Part shown: positions 8,213 to 13,220 of the stretch, piece by piece
Layout of the letters: each line of letters begins with the position of its first letter
Position numbering within the stretch: the first letter of the stretch is position 1
IMG/VR virus record: IMGVR_UViG_3300025417_000106
Location: 1 to 21,436 of that record
DNA length: 21,436 nucleotides
DNA from: a virus
Reading direction: 5' to 3' (one strand)
The notes under the pieces: generated by a model
The model's database searches: none
Seen by the model: only the letters and a program-made list of their open reading frames with translations
What the model was told of the DNA's origin: nothing
Made by a program: the position numbers and the translations under genes

Positions 8213-8750
8213 CTGTGATTTCGTTCAAGTCCAGCTGGATTGGCTGCACTACACGGGGGGTATCTACGGCTTCCGCCTCAATCACTTTGGTCAGGCGTTC
8301 ACGCAACAATTGTTCCAGCTCGGCAGTTGGCCGGTGGCGCATCGTAATTTCAGTCTTGTCTGTAAACAACCCAACGTCGCTGATCTTGCCCAGCATTTCC
8401 AAAGACTTCAACCTGATCCGTGGGTCAGCATTGTCTGACTCTAATATAAGGCGGTTTGTAATGTACGTCCGCAGTTGGGCAGCAGATTTAATAACGATCT
8501 TGTCGTACTCACTCAGTAACGCAGCAAGGTGACTAACCACTCCGGGGCGCGCCAAATCTTCTTCAGTGGGCTTGTGGTTTTTGCCAAATATTTTGCGGGA
8601 CACTTCAGCATCTTCATCAGATACTGCATCAGGCAGGGAATTGGTTTCCGCTAAAGAATTAACTGCAGCAAATATACGATTGTCCAGCGACTCAAAGGTC
8701 GGGGCAAAGTCCGCAATCAGGATGTCGTTGTCTATAGCAGGTTGGTACAT
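8196..8750 (-). CDS. Probable terminase small subunit
   Basis: This is a 184-residue mostly helical protein directly upstream of and overlapping the large terminase. That position and size fit a small terminase subunit, which recognises phage DNA and regulates the motor. It contains SRKIFGKNHKPTEEDLA, a helical middle (AALLSEYDKIVIKSAAQLRT) and RIRLKSLEMLGKISDVGLFT, which resembles oligomerisation helices of small terminases. A basic DNA-binding HTH is not obvious. It is the first gene of the leftward module. No clear Shine-Dalgarno precedes the ATG at 8750, and a possible -10 lies only about 30 bases upstream. Assignment is mainly contextual. Confidence 0.6.
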   Translation of the reverse strand: MYQPAIDNDILIADFAPTFESLDNRIFAAVNSLAETNSLPDAVSDEDAEVSRKIFGKNHKPTEEDLARPGVVSHLAALLSEYDKIVIKSAAQLRTYITNRLILESDNADPRIRLKSLEMLGKISDVGLFTDKTEITMRHRPTAELEQLLRERLTKVIEAEAVDTPRVVQPIQLDLNEITDAEPR

Positions 8751-8777
8751 GGCGAGTTAAGCAGCCGAGTTGGGGCG

Positions 8778-8783
8778 AGTATA
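8778..8783 (-). promoter_or_regulatory. Possible -10 element for the leftward head operon
   Basis: The minus-strand hexamer TATACT lies 28 bases upstream of the first leftward start codon (8750). No convincing -35 is seen at the right distance, so this would be a weak or activator-dependent promoter, as is common for late phage operons. Low confidence. Confidence 0.25.
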
Positions 8784-8940
8784 TAGTAATTTTTTGGCAT
8801 GTGTGTTTTATTTTTGATGGGGGGTGTTTTTTAGGGAAGGGGGGTAGTGTATAAGATTGGTATAATAACTTGGTGGGGTAGAGGTGGTTGCGGATACGGA
8901 ACTCAGCGCAAGCTCAGGAGTGGGACTCCAAGCACCCAAA

Positions 8941-8964
8941 GGGGGTGATGGGGGCAGGGTGGGG
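8941..8964 (+). other. Predicted G-quadruplex motif
   Basis: Four G runs (5, 5, 3 and 4 bases) with loops of 4, 2 and 1 bases satisfy the classic G3+N1-7 pattern on the plus strand. It lies 43 bases upstream of the early promoter -35 and 17 bases upstream of a palindrome copy. Whether it folds in vivo is unknown. Confidence 0.6.
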
Positions 8965-8980
8965 TCGGCGGGTGGCGGGA

Positions 8981-8994
8981 TTCTAAGGTTAGAA
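8981..8994. repeat. Dispersed palindrome, copy 1 (variant centre)
   Basis: TTCTAAGGTTAGAA differs from the consensus TTCTAACGTTAGAA only at the central CG (C to G). It lies 13 bases upstream of the -35 of the 9091 gene promoter. It is probably not transcribed from that promoter, which argues that the element acts as DNA rather than RNA. Confidence 0.8.
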
Positions 8995-9006
8995 CTAACC
9001 AAAGGA

Positions 9007-9035
9007 TTGACAAGCCGTTGATTTTCAGGCACAAT
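9007..9035 (+). promoter_or_regulatory. Sigma-70-type promoter for the 9091 gene
   Basis: A perfect -35 TTGACA (9007-9012) is followed after 17 bases by CACAAT (9030-9035), a 4/6 match to the -10 consensus. The predicted leader of about 50 bases contains a hairpin (9042-9061) and a GGA-type ribosome binding site at 9081. A palindrome copy sits just upstream. Confidence 0.65.
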
Positions 9036-9090
9036 TCAATCACTCAGTAATTTTGCTGAGTTTAATCAACGTTAATCAAAGGAAAGTATC

Positions 9091-9606
9091 ATGTCAGTTA
9101 TCAATCAAACCCTTATCTCCAATGTCATCAAGTCATTTGCCAAAGGTGCAAAGCAAGCCCAAGATATCCGTGAAGCCCAAGATAAAAGTATCCAAGCCGT
9201 TGTGGATGCCTTCACTATTGCTTGCGACAAGCCCAAGGCTGAATTCATAAAAGGTAACGCAAAGACTAACCCAGCAAGGGCACAAGTCAAAGCCATGTTT
9301 GATGCTTTAGTTGAGGCGACATTCATTCAAACATCAGCGGGTAGGAATTATGCTACATCCTTTTGGATAGCATTTGAGGAGGGTATCCCTTTTCAGCGTG
9401 ACTTATACAATGGCCGCAAACCCGCCAGCGAAGCCAAGGAGCCCAAAGCCAAGGCGGGCAAAGTAGAATCGACTGACCGCAAAGCATTAGATGCTACATT
9501 GTCCAAGGCAATCAAGCAAGCCCGATTGTTAGGGTTAACTGAATTTGCGGCCGATATCGTTGACCTTTGCCTTGAATCATTAGATGATTTCAAAGAAGCC
9601 GAGTGA
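9091..9606 (+). CDS. Early phage protein of unknown function
   Basis: This 171-residue soluble protein is the first gene of the rightward side. It is the only gene here framed by its own promoter (9007-9035) and a strong terminator (9634-9658), so it is probably a separately expressed immediate-early product. The N-terminal 110 residues are helical and mixed (AKQAQDIREAQDKSIQAVVD, then SFWIAFEEGIPF). A Lys/Ala/Pro/Glu-rich linker spans about 110-128. A helical C-terminal domain (DATLSKAIKQARLLGLTEFA) ends acidic. No catalytic motif or HTH is evident. I recognise no family. A host-takeover or DNA-binding role is possible but unsupported. Confidence 0.75.
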   Translation: MSVINQTLISNVIKSFAKGAKQAQDIREAQDKSIQAVVDAFTIACDKPKAEFIKGNAKTNPARAQVKAMFDALVEATFIQTSAGRNYATSFWIAFEEGIPFQRDLYNGRKPASEAKEPKAKAGKVESTDRKALDATLSKAIKQARLLGLTEFAADIVDLCLESLDDFKEAE

Positions 9607-9610
9607 CATC

Positions 9611-9628
9611 CAAGGGCTTCGGCCCTTG
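9611..9628 (+). terminator. TTCG-loop hairpin after the 9091 gene
   Basis: The 7-bp stem CAAGGGC/GCCCTTG closes TTCG, 5 bases after the stop codon. It lacks a T tract and probably works together with the next hairpin. Confidence 0.5.
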
Positions 9629-9633
9629 CCACC

Positions 9634-9658
9634 AAGCCGCCTTCGGGCGGCTTTTTTT
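9634..9658 (+). terminator. Strong Rho-independent terminator
   Basis: The 8-bp stem AAGCCGCC/GGCGGCTT (9634-9641 with 9646-9653) closes a TTCG loop and runs into a seven-T tract. It ends the 9091 transcript and insulates the downstream region. Confidence 0.9.
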
Positions 9659-9660
9659 GT

Positions 9661-9680
9661 GCCCGCTTCGGCGGGCTTTA
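9661..9680 (+). terminator. Third TTCG-loop hairpin, backup terminator
   Basis: The 6-bp stem GCCCGC/GCGGGC closes TTCG, followed by TTTA. It is the third hairpin of the same loop type in 70 bases and probably a backup to the preceding terminator. Confidence 0.55.
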
Positions 9681-9823
9681 TGACAGTTGTTGATGCGCGG
9701 GAGAGGGGACGCAAGCGAGCGCACACGAGAGCATGAGCACGCGAGCAGGCAGGTGGGCGCGCGGGCGCAGGCGGGCAGGCGAGAGTCGCAGTATGCGTTG
9801 GCGTGGCAGGTCGCAGGTCAAAG

Positions 9824-9837
9824 TTCTAACGTTAGAA
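9824..9837. repeat. Dispersed palindrome, copy 2 (exact)
   Basis: Exact TTCTAACGTTAGAA, extended to 16 bp by flanking G and C. Intergenic, at the left border of the TGTTACA cluster. Confidence 0.9.
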
Positions 9838-9849
9838 CTCTGGTACAGC

Positions 9850-10220
9850 TGTTACAGAAAATAAGCTTATGTTACTTAAAAAATTGTAACAACACATATA
9901 ATAGTTTTCTAGAAAAAAGCTAATGAAATCAACGGCAGGTACAGCAGAGAGAGAGATTTATATATATATTTAGTTAGGTGTTACAGGTGTTACAGGGTTT
10001 TTTGAGCGGTTCCTTGGGAAGTTCTTCTAACGTTAGAAGTTTCAAAAAACATTTTTTGGAGAGTTTGAAAAAGTTTGGGCTTTCTAGGTCTGGTGGCCTT
10101 TTTTGGGCGTAACACGCGTACCAGACCCCCCTTTACTATAATATATCTCCCCCCAAGCCGCGCCCACCAACGAGCCTCCGTTCGGCCCTTTTTTGTAACA
10201 CCCCCTCCAAATTTGTAACA
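9850..10220. repeat. Cluster of TGTTACA / TGTAACA heptamers, candidate iterons
   Basis: Exact heptamers in either orientation occur at 9850, 9885, 9979, 9988, 10194 and 10214, with near matches at 9870 and 10109. The two at 9979 and 9988 form a direct repeat with 9-bp period. Random expectation in 370 bp is well below one. With neighbouring AT-rich tracts this resembles an iteron or initiator-binding array, or an operator cluster. A further copy overlaps the -10 of the promoter at 10710-10738. Confidence 0.5.
10025..10038. repeat. Dispersed palindrome, copy 3 (exact)
   Basis: Exact TTCTAACGTTAGAA in the non-coding region between the TGTTACA pairs, 201 bp after copy 2. Confidence 0.9.
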
Positions 10221-10239
10221 GCGTACCATGATAATTTAG

Positions 10240-10245
10240 TATAAT
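10240..10245 (+). promoter_or_regulatory. Possible -10 box for the 10276 gene
   Basis: TATAAT lies 30 bases upstream of the start codon of the RHH/HTH gene. No good -35 is seen at 16-18 bp. The leader would be short and lacks a clear Shine-Dalgarno. Confidence 0.35.
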
Positions 10246-10275
10246 TTCCGCTTTCAACCCACTTTTATTACACCA

Positions 10276-10713
10276 ATGCATATTCTAACGTTAGAACTTC
10301 CCGAGGACTTCGCTGATCGCCTCTCCACCCTGCATCCCAATGGCCTAGACCCCGCTGTGCGTGAAGCCATCAAAACCTACGTGAACCTTGGGGCGAGTAC
10401 TGTCACAAAACTCCGCGCAGACGCAACCGCTGCAAACGTGAGCATAGCTTCCATCATCAAACAAGCCCTTGCCAAACCCGAGCCATTCACCAGCTACCAC
10501 CGAAAAGACCGAGACCGTGAGATCATTGCTGATGTGCTTGCAGGCAAGCGTAGGGCGACTGTTGCAGCCAAACATAACCTAAGTCTCATCAGGGTGCACC
10601 AGATAATGGCGAAGTACAAGGCCGAAGAAGCCCTCAAAAACGGCACAGAATACCCCAGAACACACGATGTAAACCCCGAAAACAGGGGTGCAAACCCCAT
10701 CGAAAAGGCTTGA
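10276..10713 (+). CDS. Small DNA-binding protein, ribbon-helix-helix-like plus HTH-like; candidate regulator
   Basis: This is a 145-residue protein. Residues 3-37 (ILTLELPEDFADRLSTLH, then LDPAVREAIKTYV) read like a CopG/Arc-type ribbon-helix-helix: a short beta strand, then two helices. Residues 42-66 look like a second helix pair of similar type. Residues 78-115 (DREIIADVLAGKRRATVAAK, then HNLSLIRVHQIM) look like a helix-turn-helix. A palindrome copy covers codons 3-8, that is, the predicted DNA-contacting strand. Its stop codon lies inside the -35 of the next promoter. These points suggest an autoregulated repressor or activator of the plus-strand module. There is no clear ribosome binding site. 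Fold calls are by eye. Confidence 0.6.
   Translation: MHILTLELPEDFADRLSTLHPNGLDPAVREAIKTYVNLGASTVTKLRADATAANVSIASIIKQALAKPEPFTSYHRKDRDREIIADVLAGKRRATVAAKHNLSLIRVHQIMAKYKAEEALKNGTEYPRTHDVNPENRGANPIEKA
10283..10296. repeat. Dispersed palindrome, copy 4 (exact, coding)
   Basis: Exact copy starting 7 bases after the A of the start codon of the putative regulator, read as L-T-L-E. Binding here would block early transcription or translation of that gene, suggesting autoregulation. Confidence 0.9.
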
Positions 10714-10738
10714 CATATTATACTAATTGTGTTACAAT
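10710..10738 (+). promoter_or_regulatory. Strong sigma-70-type promoter of the main rightward operon
   Basis: Perfect TTGACA (10710-10715), 17-base spacer, and TACAAT (10733-10738), a 5/6 match. The -35 overlaps the TGA stop codon of the preceding gene. The -10 overlaps a TGTTACA heptamer. The first downstream gene is about 700 bases away, so this promoter drives a long leader. Confidence 0.85.
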
Positions 10739-10745
10739 AGTGTCT

Positions 10746-10769
10746 TGAGTGGGATATCGTGCCCACTCA
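10746..10769 (+). promoter_or_regulatory. Hairpin at the 5' end of the leader transcript
   Basis: 8-bp stem TGAGTGGG/CCCACTCA with an 8-base loop, beginning at the expected transcription start. Together with the downstream boxA-like element it resembles the hairpin/box architecture of antitermination sites, or it may stabilise the 5' end. Confidence 0.6.
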
Positions 10770-10797
10770 GCGGGTAGCCTTGCACATATATGCGCCC

Positions 10798-10812
10798 AGC
10801 TCTTTAAAAATT
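10798..10812 (+). promoter_or_regulatory. boxA-like antitermination element
   Basis: AGCTCTTTAAAAATT closely resembles the boxA of bacterial rRNA leaders (TGCTCTTTAACAA in E. coli; the form GCTCTTTAAAAATT is what I recall from beta-proteobacteria). BoxA RNA binds NusB/NusE and assembles an antitermination complex. It is about 55 bases into the leader transcript, the expected position. Such a site would help polymerase cross the hairpin-rich leader and the long operon. Confidence 0.6.
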
Positions 10813-10846
10813 CATGCATACAAGTATGGTTAATCCTAATGGTAAC

Positions 10847-10860
10847 TTCTAACGTTAGAA
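10847..10860. repeat. Dispersed palindrome, copy 5 (exact, 18-bp form)
   Basis: Exact core flanked by AC and GT, giving an 18-bp perfect palindrome, about 100 bases downstream of the main promoter in the leader. A bound protein here could act as a roadblock. Confidence 0.9.
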
Positions 10861-11195
10861 GTCTGTTGGGTACGCTGTACGAATTTAGCCGTCGCTGCCA
10901 AGTGGTAGAAGTGCAATAGATGACAACAAGCTAAGAAAAAGAAGGCCCATTGTAAGTAGCATTGATCGGTTTGTAGTTCATAGCAAACAGGTAGGCAATG
11001 TCAATAAGACCATAAGTCCATTAGTCCCTATGTGTGCGTAATCCTTTTTTAAGTCGCCAACTCCATGCCAACATCCCGATAATGTGAAAACAATGTAACC
11101 CCTCGCGTAGATGTAAAGAATCTCCCTGCATGAATAGACGTTGCGTAGTCAGCCGCAGTAGTTTGTGGTGTAGTAAGTAGTGAGCCATGTAAAAC

Positions 11196-11209
11196 TTCTA
11201 AGGTTAGAA
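11196..11209. repeat. Dispersed palindrome, copy 6 (variant centre)
   Basis: TTCTAAGGTTAGAA, the same central variant as copy 1, with the AC/GT outer flanks kept. It lies inside the structured leader. Confidence 0.8.
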
Positions 11210-11294
11210 GTATCCGGTTCCGAAAGCGATAGCAAACTGCAAAGTGTTCGCATAGTACCTAAATGGGTGGGCTGCTCTGGCTTAATAGTTTGTG

Positions 11295-11419
11295 CTGAGG
11301 TACGCCTCAGTTATCAGCCCTAAGGATGTGGGACTGCGTAAGCAGAATAAATCACACCGATAAACCCTATCGTACCGAAGTCGGAGAAGCCGACTGATAG
11401 CCTAGCGTGCTGGGCTATC
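11295..11419 (+). other. Five consecutive RNA hairpins before the 11444 gene
   Basis: Stems: CTGAGG/CCTCAG with TACG loop (11295-11310); CTGC/GCAG with GTAA loop (11334-11345); CGATA/TATCG (11358-11372); AGTCGG/CCGACT (11379-11395); and GATAGCC/GGCTATC with an inner AGC/GCT pair (11396-11419). The last two abut directly and could stack coaxially. No T tract follows, so they are not a simple terminator. They end 12 bases before the GGAGG of the next gene and could control its translation. Confidence 0.6.
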
Positions 11420-11443
11420 GGGAGTTTTCTTGGAGGTAAATAT

Positions 11444-11680
11444 ATGAGATGGATTAAAGAAAGAAAGAATCTTAGTTGGAACCTTGAGTATTCGGGCGTG
11501 ACTGCAATAGTTGCGTTCATTGCTAGGGCTAACCAGTCATATTCCCTATACATATGGGATAAAGAGCTAACAGCGTTTGAACCCCCAATCAAACTTCTAA
11601 CGTTAGAAGATGCTAAGAACATGGGCGTTATGTTGGTCAAACTTAGATATAGCGAGGTGTTAAATGGAATGGCGAGTTAG
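11444..11680 (+). CDS. Small phage protein, paralogue of the next gene
   Basis: This 78-residue protein is the first gene after the long leader, with a strong GGAGG before the ATG. The pattern LSWNLEYSG, YSLYIWDKELTAFE and LEDAKNMGVMLVKLRYSE parallels the following gene (LWGLEDA, FEVEVWDYG, LHEAQGLAKIMVQLRRSE). The two therefore look like diverged tandem duplicates with a beta-rich body and a C-terminal helix. Function is unknown. A palindrome copy at 11595-11608 is read as LTLE between body and helix. The end overlaps the next gene by 17 bases. Confidence 0.75.
   Translation: MRWIKERKNLSWNLEYSGVTAIVAFIARANQSYSLYIWDKELTAFEPPIKLLTLEDAKNMGVMLVKLRYSEVLNGMAS
11595..11608. repeat. Dispersed palindrome, copy 7 (exact, coding)
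   Basis: Exact copy read as L-T-L-E near the end of the 11444 gene and 56 bases before the next start codon. With its left flank (from 11586) it is identical over 23 bp to 14022-14044. Confidence 0.9.
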
Positions 11681-11891
11681 AAACCCAAATTATTTATGGG
11701 GTCTTGAAGATGCAACGATGATATATGCGTTTGTATGTTCATTGTCGAGCGGTGGGTTTGAAGTAGAAGTATGGGACTACGGCAGACACCGTATGGATTT
11801 TGTTGGGAGTACGGATACCCTGCATGAAGCGCAGGGGTTAGCAAAAATAATGGTTCAACTACGAAGGAGTGAGTACGATGCTGTTCAATGA
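11664..11891 (+). CDS. Small phage protein, paralogue of the preceding gene
   Basis: This 75-residue protein has the same layout as its upstream neighbour: W-L-E near residue 11-16, a WDYG turn, then a C-terminal helix with AKIMVQLRRSE. It starts inside the end of the preceding gene with GAGG upstream, and overlaps the next gene by 14 bases. Tandem duplication followed by divergence is likely. The palindrome carried by the first copy is missing here. Function unknown. Confidence 0.75.
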   Translation: MEWRVRNPNYLWGLEDATMIYAFVCSLSSGGFEVEVWDYGRHRMDFVGSTDTLHEAQGLAKIMVQLRRSEYDAVQ

Positions 11892-12108
11892 ATGGAGTGA
11901 GTGTGCACAATGCGGCGACGAATACCCGTCTGCCCGCAAAGAGTTAGGTTACAAGCTGTGCCTGTGGTGCGGCGAAGATCAGGCCAAAGCCGAGCGAGCG
12001 TCATGGTGCGTCGTGCAGGAATACGGCAAAGGCAACTACCAGTTTGTCACGGCATCATCTGCTGTGCGTACGTTAAAACAAACCAACCAAAAGGAGTTAC
12101 GAGGATGA
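11878..12108 (+). CDS. Small zinc-ribbon-like protein
   Basis: I chose the ATG at 11878 rather than the GTG at 11869, because AAGGAG (11864-11869) is ideally spaced for it. The 76-residue product begins with CAQCGDEYPSARKELGYKLC and then LWCG, giving two CxxC pairs about 17 residues apart that could bind one zinc ion. The rest is short and mixed. Such mini zinc ribbons are common in phages and may bind nucleic acid or partner proteins. No family is recognised. It overlaps the previous gene by 14 bases and the next by 4 (ATGA). Confidence 0.75.
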   Translation: MLFNEWSECAQCGDEYPSARKELGYKLCLWCGEDQAKAERASWCVVQEYGKGNYQFVTASSAVRTLKQTNQKELRG

Positions 12109-12485
12109 AAACAAGTGAACTAACCGGCGCTGCCCTTGACTGGGCTGTGGCGAAAACCGAAGGGGCAACAGATTTTTGGTTTGATACGGTGGCTACGTAC
12201 TGGGTCAAGCTAGACGGAAAAGACCGAGCACTGCGCTATGGGTGGGCGCAGTCTTACTTACCCTCAAAAGACTGGTGTCAGGGTGGGTCAATCATTGAGC
12301 GTGAAGGCATTGGTATTTGGATGTATCAGTGGAACGAGCAAGGCGAGCCCGAGGTGGGTTGGTATGCCGAGGACAAAGACGGCGACCACGTAAGGACTGC
12401 ACCGATACCATTGATTGCCGCCATGCGCTGCTATGTAGCAAGCAAGCTGGGAGATGAAATCGAACTGCCGGAGGAACTGAAATGA
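12105..12485 (+). CDS. NinX/DUF2591-type phage protein
   Basis: This 126-residue protein begins with TSELTGAALDWAVAKTEGA, contains YLPSKDWCQGGSIIEREGIG, and ends with IAAMRCYVASKLGDEIELPE. These are the hallmarks of the widespread phage family I know as DUF2591 (P22 NinX-type). Its role is not established. The GAGG ribosome binding site and ATG at 12105 overlap the preceding stop as ATGA. Length is normal and complete. Family assignment is from memory of the motifs. Confidence 0.8.
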   Translation: MKTSELTGAALDWAVAKTEGATDFWFDTVATYWVKLDGKDRALRYGWAQSYLPSKDWCQGGSIIEREGIGIWMYQWNEQGEPEVGWYAEDKDGDHVRTAPIPLIAAMRCYVASKLGDEIELPEELK

Positions 12486-12577
12486 ACCACTTCACATGGT
12501 TTCAAAAGATATTGTTTGTGCTCTACGTTATTGCGGTAATAGTTCTAACGTTAGATATTTTTATATGGGAGAAGTAA
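12482..12577 (+). CDS. 31-residue single-pass membrane peptide
   Basis: The ATG overlaps the upstream stop codon (ATGA), and the TAA is directly followed by the ATG of the next gene. This small frame is therefore positioned exactly as a real operon member. The peptide starts polar (MNHFTWFQK), has a hydrophobic stretch of about 18-20 residues (ILFVLYVIAVIVLTLDIFI) and ends WEK, typical of a single transmembrane segment. A near-exact palindrome encodes VLTLD inside the membrane segment. Function is unknown; a small membrane effector or spacer peptide is possible. Confidence 0.55.
   Translation: MNHFTWFQKILFVLYVIAVIVLTLDIFIWEK
12543..12556. repeat. Dispersed palindrome, copy 8 (one end mismatch, coding)
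   Basis: TTCTAACGTTAGAT differs only in the last base. It lies in the mini membrane gene, 21 bases before the 12578 start codon. The change keeps an Asp codon (GAT) in place of Glu. Confidence 0.75.
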
Positions 12578-13192
12578 ATGGAATACACAGAGTTAAGTGA
12601 CAAGGCCAAGCGCAAAGCACTTGATTGGTGGGCATCGGAAGATTGCTGGGATTATGAGTGCACGCTTGAGGATGCCAAAGCAAATGCCCCCGAAGGGTTC
12701 CACATAGAGGACATTATGTTCAGCGGGTTCTGGTCGCAGGGTGATGGCTGTGCATGGCGAGGCATATGCAACATGGCCGATTGGTTAGATGCCCGCACCC
12801 CGACAGACCCTCATTTACAGCATACATTTTTTGTGGTGCGTGAACTCATGCGGGATGGATGGATAGACGACCGTATCCGTATTGATTACCAGAGTCGGGG
12901 AGGTTGGCGTATGTCTGCTACGGATTTTGGTGGCATACACGCCCCCAATGAAGATTCAGTTATCAAGACAGGTGTGCTGAAAGGTGCATCAGTAATGGCG
13001 TTCATGGAGGACGGGGCTGAAGCGTTAGCAAACGAGCTAATAGAAGTCATCGTTGCGGATGCACAAGACTATGCCGACAAGATATACGACAACCTTGAGT
13101 CTGATTACAACCACCACACAAGCGAGGAGAACCTAATCGAAATGGCCGACTTCAACAACTGGGAATTCACCGAAGACGGTGAACTTGTATAA
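12578..13192 (+). CDS. Conserved phage/plasmid hypothetical protein
   Basis: This 204-residue acidic soluble protein starts with TELSDKAKRKALDWWASEDC and contains IEDIMFSGFWSQGDGCAWRG. I associate that motif with a family found on phages and plasmids whose role is unknown. The C-terminal third is acidic and helical (DAQDYADKIYDNLESDYNHH). The start has GGAGAAG and directly abuts the previous stop. A palindrome copy lies just upstream inside the preceding gene, another just after its end. No enzyme motif is visible. Confidence 0.8.
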   Translation: MEYTELSDKAKRKALDWWASEDCWDYECTLEDAKANAPEGFHIEDIMFSGFWSQGDGCAWRGICNMADWLDARTPTDPHLQHTFFVVRELMRDGWIDDRIRIDYQSRGGWRMSATDFGGIHAPNEDSVIKTGVLKGASVMAFMEDGAEALANELIEVIVADAQDYADKIYDNLESDYNHHTSEENLIEMADFNNWEFTEDGELV

Positions 13193-13193
13193 C

Positions 13194-13207
13194 TTCTAAC
13201 CTTAGAA
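13194..13207. repeat. Dispersed palindrome, copy 9 (variant centre)
   Basis: TTCTAACCTTAGAA, changed at the central dinucleotide only. It fills the gap between the 12578 and 13221 genes, just before a GAGAGAG ribosome binding site. Confidence 0.8.
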
Positions 13208-13220
13208 AGAGAGAGCAATC

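Larger units (their letters stand above)
8751..9090. other. Divergent intergenic control region
   Basis: 340 bp without a credible gene separates the leftward head module from the rightward early module. It holds a possible leftward -10, a G-rich stretch (8815-8980) with a G-quadruplex motif, one variant copy of the dispersed palindrome (8981-8994), a rightward promoter (9007-9035) and a leader hairpin (ACTCAG/CTGAGT, 9042-9061). It is the natural place for switching between early and late expression. Confidence 0.75.
9607..10275. other. Non-coding region: terminators, GC-rich tract, TGTTACA cluster, AT-rich tracts
   Basis: About 670 bp without a credible gene. In order it holds three TTCG-loop hairpins (9611-9676), a purine/GC-rich low-complexity tract (about 9700-9790), two palindrome copies (9824 and 10025), a cluster of TGTTACA/TGTAACA heptamers (9850-10220), AT-rich stretches (about 9876-9920 and 9950-9975), an 8-bp inverted repeat GGTCTGGT/ACCAGACC (10087-10127) and TATAAT boxes at 10137 and 10240. 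This composition suits a replication origin or complex control region. That is inference. Confidence 0.6.
10745..11420 (+). ncRNA. Long structured leader or non-coding RNA candidate
   Basis: About 700 bases between a strong promoter and the ribosome binding site of the 11444 gene contain no credible gene. Structure begins with an 8-bp stem TGAGTGGG/CCCACTCA (10746-10769), then a boxA-like element. A nested pair follows: CATTG/CAATG (10960-11000) around GTTTG/CAAAC (10969-10988). It ends with five hairpins in 125 bases (11295-11419), one with a GTAA (GNRA) loop and one with a TACG loop. Two palindrome copies (10847, 11196) lie inside. It could be an antitermination leader, a regulatory 5' region, or a free large RNA like those found in phages (GOLLD or ROOL classes). 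I cannot match it to a known consensus. Confidence 0.5.

Noticed and set aside
8808-9032. Proline-rich minus-strand frame in the divergent region
   Set aside because: Produced by the G-rich plus strand; it begins with GTG, lacks a ribosome binding site and overlaps the promoter and palindrome.
9687-9923. Arg-rich plus-strand frame after the triple hairpins
   Set aside because: Low-complexity GC tract, no Shine-Dalgarno, and composition unlike neighbouring genes; it runs into the TGTTACA cluster.
9990-10281. Overlapping minus-strand frames before the regulator gene
   Set aside because: Two frames overlap each other, neither has context, and the region carries repeats and -10 boxes.
10745-11443. 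tRNA, tmRNA or group I intron in the leader
   Set aside because: No cloverleaf with a T-loop GGTTCGA pattern, no tmRNA tag frame and no recognisable intron core were found by eye.
11320-11640. Minus-strand frame across the leader and the 11444 gene
   Set aside because: It overlaps a well-supported plus-strand gene and the hairpin series.
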